Shown: positions 58,260 through 64,000 of the stretch, piece by piece
Layout of the letters: each line of letters begins with the position of its first letter
Numbering within the stretch: the first letter of the stretch is position 1
From: Lacihabitans sp. CS3-21
Lineage (GTDB): Bacteria; Bacteroidota; Bacteroidia; Cytophagales; Spirosomataceae
Length of the DNA stretch: 64,000 nucleotides
NCBI RefSeq assembly: GCF_024343675.1
Contig: NZ_RJUD01000001.1
Location: 1-64,000, forward strand
Reading direction: 5' to 3'
Program-made: the position numbers and the translations under genes
Notes under the pieces: generated by a model
What the model was told of the DNA's origin: nothing
The model's database searches: none
Seen by the model: only the letters and a program-made list of their open reading frames with translations

Positions 58260-61109
58260 CTATATTATCCCCAATTCCTTCTTCAAAAAATATCCCGTAT
58301 AACTCCCTTTTACTTTAGCAACTTGTTCTGGAGTGCCTTCGGCTACTATTTTGCCGCCTTTGTTTCCACCTTCGGGGCCGATATCTATTACGTGATCGGA
58401 AATTTTTATAACGTCTAGGTTGTGCTCAATAATCAAAATTGTGTTGCCTTTGTCTGCGAGTTTTTGAATGACGTCCAAGAGCTTTTTGATGTCTTGAAAA
58501 TGCAAACCCGTGGTAGGCTCATCAAGAATATAAAGCGTTTTGCCTGTATCTTTTTTTGAAAGCTCTTCCGAAAGTTTTACCCTTTGTGCTTCTCCTCCTG
58601 AAAGTGTGGTGGCGTGCTGTCCAAGTGTAATATACCCAAGGCCCACATCGTTCAAAATCTGTACTTTACGATTAATTCTGGGTTGCACTTCGAAAAACGG
58701 AATCGCTTCCTCAACCGTCATATCCAACACATCTGAGATAGATTTTCCTTTAAACCTTACTTCTAGGGTTTCTCTATTAAACCGCTTTCCTTTACAGGTT
58801 TCACATTCTACATGTACATCTGGCAAGAAATCCATCTCTATCTTTTTCATACCAGCACCTTCGCAAGTTTCACAGCGGCCACCTTTTACATTAAAAGAAA
58901 AACGTCCAGGTTTATACCCTCTAATTTTGGATTCAGGAAGTTCAGCATACAATGTCCGAATGTCAGAAAACATGCCTGTATAAGTAGCAGGATTACTCCT
59001 TGGTGTGCGACCGATTGGCGACTGATCTACCTCAATTACCTTGTCTATATGCTCAAGTCCTTCTACTTTTTTGTATTCTAATGGCTCTTTTTTTGCTCTG
59101 AAAAAATAGTGATTGAGGATAGGAAATAGTGTTTCATGGATCAATGAGGACTTTCCACTACCGCTTACGCCTGTTACACTGGTTATTTTTCCCAGTGGCA
59201 ACTTAAGATTTACGTTTTTCAGATTGTGCCCAACTGCTCCCTTTATACTAAGGAAATTTCCGTTTCCTTCTCTTCGTTTTTTGGGAACTTCTATTTTAAC
59301 CCTATCACTCAGATAATCTGCCGTTATGCCTCCTTTGGCTATAAACTCCTCTGGTGTTCCGTAGCTCACTACCTTGCCCCCATGGCGGCCAGCACCGGGA
59401 CCTATGTCTAAAATATAATCTGACTCCAACATCATGTCTTTGTCGTGTTCAACAACTAAAACTGTATTTCCAAGGTCACGAAGATCTTTGAGAGCAGTAA
59501 TGAGTTTTACGTTGTCTCTTTGGTGCAAACCTATACTCGGCTCATCCATGATATAGAGAACGCCTACTAGCTGAGTCCCTATTTGGGTTGCCAATCTGAT
59601 ACGCTGAGCTTCACCACCGGAAAGGGTTTTTAGTGGCCTGTTCAAAGTCAAATAATCCAAGCCAATTCCGAACAAAAAGCCTATACGCTTCTTTATTTCT
59701 TTTAAAATTTCGGTAGCAATCTGATTTTGACGATCGTTTAATCTTTTCTCCAAAGATCCAAACCATTCTGACAAATCAGCAATGTCCATTTCAGATAGCT
59801 CGGCAATGTTTTTGTCATCAATCAAAAAATGAAGCGACTCTTTTCTTAACCTTTGACCATTACATTCAGGGCATTTTTTGATAAGCATAAAGTCTTTTAT
59901 CCAGTCCTGTATTTTGTCTGAATCCGAATCTTGTTGTTTTTTAAGGAAATTCATTATTCCCTCAAAATTGGTATTCCAATCTGTTCCTGGATATTTTTTT
60001 GAAGGTACTGCAACTGGTTCTTCACTGCCGTAAAGAATGGTTTTTAGAGCCTCCTCAGGTATTTTCTCTATCGGAACACTGATGGAAGACTTATAACTTT
60101 TAAGAATTATTTCTATTTGTTTAAAAATCCACAAGTCGCGATATTCGCCCAAAGGAGCTATTCCTCCACGAGTAATAGACAGTGTTCGGTCTGGAATGAT
60201 TGACTCTTCGGTGATTTCCTCCACCACACCCATGCCGTTACAGCTTGGACAAGCTCCATAAGGTGAATTAAATGAGAAGGAATTGGGAGAAGGGTCTTCG
60301 TAACTTATGCCTGCCTCCGGATCTGTAAGGTTTTGCGAAAGATATTGCACATTGCCTTTTTCATCCAATAAAAGCACCGAACCCTTTCCGAGTTTTAGGG
60401 CTGTTCCCACCGACTGACTAATTCTAAATCTATCTTCAGCTTTAGGTAAAACTCTGTCAACAACGATTTCAATATCATGTATTTTATATCGGTCGAGCTG
60501 CATTTTTGGTGAAACGTCCAATACCTCATTATCTACCCTAACTTTCTGATATCCCATTTTGGATATTTGAACAAAAAGCTCTCGGTAATGACCTTTTCTT
60601 CCTTTAACCAAAGGAGCCAAAATACTCACTTTTTTACCTGTATATTGGTCAAATATTTGCTCAATGATCTGGTCTTGAGTTTGTTTAACCATCGGCTTGC
60701 CCGTTTCATAACTATAGGCTATCCCCACCCTCGCAAACAAAAGACGAAGGAAATCGTAAATTTCAGTAGTAGTGCCGACAGTAGAACGTGGATTTTTAGA
60801 AGTCGTTTTTTGCTCAATACTGATTACCGGAGAAAGTCCATTGATTTTGTCCACATCTGGTCTTTCCATGTCACCAATAAAACTTCGTGCGTAGGCAGAG
60901 AAACTCTCCATGTAGCGACGCTGACCCTCGGCGTATATTGTATCAAATGCTAAGGAAGATTTGCCACTGCCGCTAATGCCTGTAATAACTACCAATTTAT
61001 TACGCGGAATAACTACATCAATGTTTTTGAGGTTGTGTTCACGAGCACCGAAAACTTCTATTTGTTCGTGTCCTGTAAGTTCTACGTCGTTGAGTTTTTT
61101 ATCTACCAC
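58260..61109 (-). CDS. uvrA: UvrABC excinuclease subunit A
   Basis: DNA-damage recognition ATPase of nucleotide excision repair. The protein has two ABC modules: Walker A GISGSGKSSLAF and GVSGSGKSSL, signatures LSGGEAQR (twice), zinc-binding CPSCNG/CPECNG and CETCEG/CETCKG pairs, and DEPSIGLHQRD and DEPTTGLHF. There is no ATG near the N-terminus. The frame opens at a TTG (61154), but that codon lies inside a -7 box (61152-61159), so it would not be on the mRNA. The GTG at 61109 gives a 949-residue protein, normal for UvrA, and is used here. uvrB and uvrC are not in the window. Confidence 0.93.
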   Translation of the reverse strand: MVDKKLNDVELTGHEQIEVFGAREHNLKNIDVVIPRNKLVVITGISGSGKSSLAFDTIYAEGQRRYMESFSAYARSFIGDMERPDVDKINGLSPVISIEQKTTSKNPRSTVGTTTEIYDFLRLLFARVGIAYSYETGKPMVKQTQDQIIEQIFDQYTGKKVSILAPLVKGRKGHYRELFVQISKMGYQKVRVDNEVLDVSPKMQLDRYKIHDIEIVVDRVLPKAEDRFRISQSVGTALKLGKGSVLLLDEKGNVQYLSQNLTDPEAGISYEDPSPNSFSFNSPYGACPSCNGMGVVEEITEESIIPDRTLSITRGGIAPLGEYRDLWIFKQIEIILKSYKSSISVPIEKIPEEALKTILYGSEEPVAVPSKKYPGTDWNTNFEGIMNFLKKQQDSDSDKIQDWIKDFMLIKKCPECNGQRLRKESLHFLIDDKNIAELSEMDIADLSEWFGSLEKRLNDRQNQIATEILKEIKKRIGFLFGIGLDYLTLNRPLKTLSGGEAQRIRLATQIGTQLVGVLYIMDEPSIGLHQRDNVKLITALKDLRDLGNTVLVVEHDKDMMLESDYILDIGPGAGRHGGKVVSYGTPEEFIAKGGITADYLSDRVKIEVPKKRREGNGNFLSIKGAVGHNLKNVNLKLPLGKITSVTGVSGSGKSSLIHETLFPILNHYFFRAKKEPLEYKKVEGLEHIDKVIEVDQSPIGRTPRSNPATYTGMFSDIRTLYAELPESKIRGYKPGRFSFNVKGGRCETCEGAGMKKIEMDFLPDVHVECETCKGKRFNRETLEVRFKGKSISDVLDMTVEEAIPFFEVQPRINRKVQILNDVGLGYITLGQHATTLSGGEAQRVKLSEELSKKDTGKTLYILDEPTTGLHFQDIKKLLDVIQKLADKGNTILIIEHNLDVIKISDHVIDIGPEGGNKGGKIVAEGTPEQVAKVKGSYTGYFLKKELGII

Positions 61110-61151
61110 CTTAAAGTTTTTGCTGAAAATTGTAAGAACCTCAAAATTAAA

Positions 61152-61159
61152 CAAAAATA
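61152..61159 (-). promoter_or_regulatory. -7 promoter box TATTTTTG of uvrA
   Basis: TAnnTTTG match on the minus strand, 42 bp before the GTG chosen as the uvrA start. It overlaps and so disqualifies the TTG at 61154. Confidence 0.5.
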
Positions 61160-61261
61160 AGGCAGAATGGTTTTTTGGGTTTGAAATAAAGACGGAATTG
61201 CTAAAAAAGGTGGAGTATTTGTTTCCTTCAATTTTTTAACTGTAAATATTGGTGTCGATGT

Positions 61262-61475
61262 CTTTCGCCCTTTCAGGGCTCATTTGTATTCAATTCTATA
61301 TCCTCTCTCTCAGGCCATTCGGCCTGAGCTAAAACATTTCGCCCTTTCAGGGCTTTTGGAATAGATTACTTAATTTTCATACTAAAGGGCTAAAGGCCCG
61401 AAATATTCTAGAATTGTGCTTCGCCCAATTAATTTGTCCCCAAAAGAACATACACTAGCCCTGAAAGGGCGAAAG
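61262..61475. repeat. Cluster of five REP-like palindromes beside a Y1 transposase
   Basis: The unit CTTTCGCCCTTTCAGGGC occurs at 61262-61279, again (without its first base) at 61337-61353, and inverted at 61458-61475. Two degenerate relatives lie between: CTCAGGCC-ATTC-GGCCTGAG (61309-61328) and GGGC-N5-GCCC (61387-61399). Each has self-complementary GCCC/GGGC arms and the good copies carry a TTTCG flank. The array fills the 430-bp gap between uvrA and the IS200-like transposase gene. Such REP clusters next to a Y1 transposase are known as the substrates of REP-associated tyrosine transposases. Confidence 0.85.
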
Positions 61476-61539
61476 ATAATGCTCATTTAGTTTAATGGTT
61501 TTTTCAATGGAAGTCGGTGAAGATTTATGAATTGTAATC

Positions 61540-61992
61540 TCAATCCCAAACATATTTTTCATCATACACAATATCATACTTTTTTAATATTATACGATAT
61601 TCATCTTCAAACGACTTTTTTTCGTGATGCTGCTTTTGGTTGGCAATATAATCTACAACTCTTTGAAGTTGACTTGGATTGACACTGAATGAACCATAAC
61701 CATTTTGCCAATAAAAATCCTGAAATGCTTCCCCCTTAGTTTTTATCCATTTTGAGGAATTAGCTTTTACTATTTCTAAAAGCTTAGCTAGTGCTATCTT
61801 TTTAGAAAGAGAACACAAAATGTGTACGTGATTTCTATATCCACCTACTTTTATCGGGATACAATCTAGGGAATTACAAATGCCTCCTATATAGGCAAAT
61901 AGGTCAACCTCAATTTCATCATTAATAAAATTTTGTTGATTTTTTGTGCCGAAAACGATGTGGACATAGTTTTTAATTAAGGTTTGTCCCAT
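61540..61992 (-). mobile_element. IS200-like Y1 (HUH) transposase, REP-associated type
   Basis: A 150-residue single-strand DNA transposase. The HUH motif is H55-V-H57 in GGYRNHVHIL, and the catalytic tyrosine is probably Y115 in VVDYIANQKQHH, with WQNGYGSFSV before it, a pattern I know from the Bacteroidota Y1 group. The gene is intact in length with no frameshift. There is no IS605-type TnpB gene and no obvious element ends, so it is more likely a domesticated REP-associated transposase than an active insertion sequence. The REP cluster lies 65 bp downstream of its stop. Confidence 0.88.
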
Positions 61993-62026
61993 GTGAAATT
62001 TATTTTTCCAAAAATATGAAATAAAC

Positions 62027-63103
62027 TTATTTCTTCAAACCCTTCCTCCGTTCTGCCACCATCAAATCTATCACCAAATCGTAGCTTCGTGAGCCTTGTT
62101 CCTGACCGTTGGACTTTAAAAACAAATCGTAAAAAGGACTAACCACATAAACTTGGATAGGATTTCTGAATTTTTTCCAAACTTGTCTTTCTTTTTCTCG
62201 GTCGGCTTTTACTTCTGGACTTAATTTATCAAAAAGCTTTTTTGAATAGGTGCTATCTATTTCCCAAACTTTATTCAATGCCCTGAAAACTGTTCCATAA
62301 TAGGCCGAATATTGAAAAACCAGGTCTGGGTTGTTTTTACAGGATAAATAGGCCAAATAATTAGCTTCTTCTTCAGAAGCAAAACCCATTTGGTGTGCCA
62401 TTTCATGTGTGGTTACATACGGTGTGTCGTAAATCATGTTGTTTGTATTGACGTTCGCCTCGCCAGTTGGGAACATATACACACCACTCGTACTCATATA
62501 GGCCAAAAGGTTGCTCCCTGAAGCCATTTTAATGGATGGGGTTGTGTAAGTCAGAAAAGGATAACGGACCTGTAAATTTCTATACCCGATTGGTGCGAAC
62601 TCAAATACTTTTTCGAAAGTCAGGTCCCTTAGATTTGATTCTAAAATCCTTGATCTGGTGACATTTGTTGAGTCTATTAATTCTTTACAAAGACCTATAA
62701 CTTCTTGATTTATAATATTTTTAGTATTCAAATTTAAAATTCTTTCTAGAGGCTTTTTGTGATAGGCCAAACCCCAAGTGAGCATAAAAAATAAATAAAT
62801 TGGGGAAATGTATGCCAAAAAGTTTATTACGATTTGCTTAATTGAAACTTCCTTTTCTCTTATTCTAAAAATGGTTTTGATAATAAAATAAACAAAAAAA
62901 GCACTTAAACCATAGACCAAAATTAAGCCAATGGAAATACTTGTCCAACTGGTTATTATTCTTAAAAACCGAGAGACTATCTTAAAAAAACCTCTTGAAT
63001 AATAGTATTCTACCCATTCTTCATTGGAGGTAATAATTTTAAAAAGAATAAATTGTATGGGCAGCAATATAATACTGATAATTTTCCAGCTGAGATTTTT
63101 CAT
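62027..63103 (-). CDS. DUF3810 membrane metallopeptidase-like protein
   Basis: A 358-residue protein with three hydrophobic segments in the N-terminal third (about 7-25, 45-78 and 90-112), followed by a soluble domain. A gluzincin-type motif HEMAH starts at H233 (TTHEMAHQMGFASEEEANY), with acidic residues in the EEEAN stretch as likely third ligand, so it may be a membrane-anchored zinc peptidase. DUF3810 members are common in Bacteroidota; no substrate is established. It starts 7 bp after the Nramp gene on the same strand, so the two are probably co-transcribed. Confidence 0.88.
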   Translation of the reverse strand: MKNLSWKIISIILLPIQFILFKIITSNEEWVEYYYSRGFFKIVSRFLRIITSWTSISIGLILVYGLSAFFVYFIIKTIFRIREKEVSIKQIVINFLAYISPIYLFFMLTWGLAYHKKPLERILNLNTKNIINQEVIGLCKELIDSTNVTRSRILESNLRDLTFEKVFEFAPIGYRNLQVRYPFLTYTTPSIKMASGSNLLAYMSTSGVYMFPTGEANVNTNNMIYDTPYVTTHEMAHQMGFASEEEANYLAYLSCKNNPDLVFQYSAYYGTVFRALNKVWEIDSTYSKKLFDKLSPEVKADREKERQVWKKFRNPIQVYVVSPFYDLFLKSNGQEQGSRSYDLVIDLMVAERRKGLKK

Positions 63104-63110
63104 GGTTTTT

Positions 63111-64000
63111 TTAAAACAACTTTACAATACCATAAAAACAAAACGAAAGGATGGCAATAATGCTTATCCAAAGCAAAATATTATATAGGGTGGTTGATTT
63201 TTCGACGTCATTTTTTCTAAAATATTTATTAAAAATTACTGCCCAAATAACCAAAATGAGCAGAAATGAACCTACAATTCCACCCGAAATAACCATAATC
63301 ATGGGCAACTTGATGTACACAAACAAAAACGCCCACAGAAATGGAAGTATCCAAGCTAGGCGAGTAATAAGTTTTTTCCGTTGAGCCATATCGCTAAAAT
63401 CTATCCAGCCCATTTGACCAAAAATATCAGCAAACTGACGTGTCCAAGCTGCTAAAGCCGCAAAAACCGTAGAAAACAAAATTGTAAAAGAACCCGCTAA
63501 AAAGAAAGTTTTTGACCATGACCCAAGGCTTTCTGTAAACATAGACGAAAGTACTTCTATCATTTGGTAGCCCTCTGGAAGGTTGGCTTGGTGATGCAAA
63601 ACTGCTGCTCCCAATAGGTAAAAAGCTGCTGTTACTGTTGTATAAATTAACATCGCCAAAAAAGCGTCGAGCTGCATTACTTTTACCCATCCTTTTACTC
63701 TGTCTTTCCAGGCGGCAGAGTCATCTCTCGGCCCTACAAACGATGCATACCCCTTTTCGAGACACCAATAGTTATAATGTATAATTTCATCGGCACCCAC
63801 CCCTGTAATACCAAATGCACCGAATGCAAACGCCAAAGCAGCCTTGGGTAACTTCAAGGATAAGCCTTCTAGGATATTACCAAAGGAGATTTGGTAATGG
63901 GTATATTTCAAAAAATACAAAGAAGAAAATGTAAAAACAGTAAAGAAGGCAATCATTACCAAGGAGAGTTTTTCCAGGCTTTGATAATAACCTTGATAAA
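63111..64000 (-). CDS. Nramp family divalent metal transporter (5' end beyond the window)
   Basis: The frame is open to the window edge, so only the C-terminal 296 residues are seen. They hold at least seven hydrophobic segments and the Nramp-like segment AFGAFGITGVGADEIIHYNYWC, a W-x-x-x-V-K-G-W-V-K-V loop and the LAGSFTILFSTVFAALAAW helix. In other Nramp proteins metal binding uses a DPGN motif in the missing N-terminus. A member with a GADE segment may belong to the divergent NrMT-like branch, where the transported ion is not certain. It precedes the DUF3810 gene by 7 bp. Confidence 0.8.
   Translation of the reverse strand, partial: YQGYYQSLEKLSLVMIAFFTVFTFSSLYFLKYTHYQISFGNILEGLSLKLPKAALAFAFGAFGITGVGADEIIHYNYWCLEKGYASFVGPRDDSAAWKDRVKGWVKVMQLDAFLAMLIYTTVTAAFYLLGAAVLHHQANLPEGYQMIEVLSSMFTESLGSWSKTFFLAGSFTILFSTVFAALAAWTRQFADIFGQMGWIDFSDMAQRKKLITRLAWILPFLWAFLFVYIKLPMIMVISGGIVGSFLLILVIWAVIFNKYFRKNDVEKSTTLYNILLWISIIAILSFCFYGIVKLF

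Noticed and set aside
61262-61475. Possible CRISPR array
   Set aside because: The repeats are palindromic, occur in both orientations and at irregular spacing (about 40-80 bp), with no cas genes; a REP cluster fits better.
1-64000. tRNA, rRNA and riboswitch genes
   Set aside because: No cloverleaf-like, rRNA-like or known riboswitch sequence was recognised on reading both strands; a covariance search could still find small RNAs.

Overview
The window reads as a chromosomal segment of a low-GC Bacteroidota bacterium, most likely of the Cytophagia (Spirosomataceae/Leadbetterellaceae-like). The signs are two SusC/SusD outer-membrane pairs, a type IX secretion C-terminal domain, DUF1800/DUF1501, DUF5916, DUF3810 and DUF1080 proteins, many Tat-exported sugar enzymes, and repeated TAnnTTTG boxes (the Bacteroidota -7 promoter element) a short distance before start codons. 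There are 51 protein genes, no rRNA or tRNA, no CRISPR array and no prophage. The assignments rest on reading the translations; no database search was run.

Layout. 1-6.5 kb: an orphan membrane iron-sulfur protein, anmK, an outer-membrane-like protein, and a BlaI/M56 sensor pair with palindromes in front of it. 6.5-9.7 kb: a DUF1800-DUF1501 secretion pair. 9.9-22.8 kb: mostly housekeeping and stand-alone genes (DUF1080 hydrolase, ogt-type methyltransferase, murF, DEAD helicase, S74 tail-fibre-like protein, ABC exporter, DUF5916 protein, a Tat-exported TIM-barrel protein, SRPBCC, DinB), plus a gene-poor stretch at 20.0-20.5 kb holding a probable frameshifted small gene.

22.85-35.4 kb: a starch-type polysaccharide utilization locus on the minus strand. 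Transcription order is GH53, SusC, SusD, SusE-like, a hairpin terminator, alpha-amylase, neopullulanase-like GH13. Immediately upstream lies its likely regulator, a membrane AraC protein with two periplasmic starch-binding-like domains. 35.5-42.9 kb: a CarH-like B12-binding MerR regulator, an aldo/keto reductase, PhyH-Dabb genes divergent from AraC-chitinase genes, a higBA toxin-antitoxin pair with a clear palindromic operator, rlmF and a small exported protein.

43.0-57.5 kb: a second glycan locus whose contents resemble the redox (3-keto-glycoside) route described for Bacteroides thetaiotaomicron. It has an AraC regulator, three Tat-tagged Gfo/Idh oxidoreductases, SusC/SusD, a Tat-tagged TIM-barrel isomerase/lyase-like protein, a double-DUF1080 protein and a GH3 enzyme. 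Together they could import a glycoside, oxidise it, cleave it without a classical hydrolase, and trim side products. 57.6-64 kb: a LysE exporter, uvrA, a cluster of REP-like palindromes next to a Y1 (IS200-like) transposase, a DUF3810 protein and an Nramp transporter cut by the window edge.

The best leads are the starch-sensing membrane AraC hybrid, the Tat-exported redox glycan locus, the CarH-like regulator with its upstream inverted repeat, and the REP cluster paired with its transposase.
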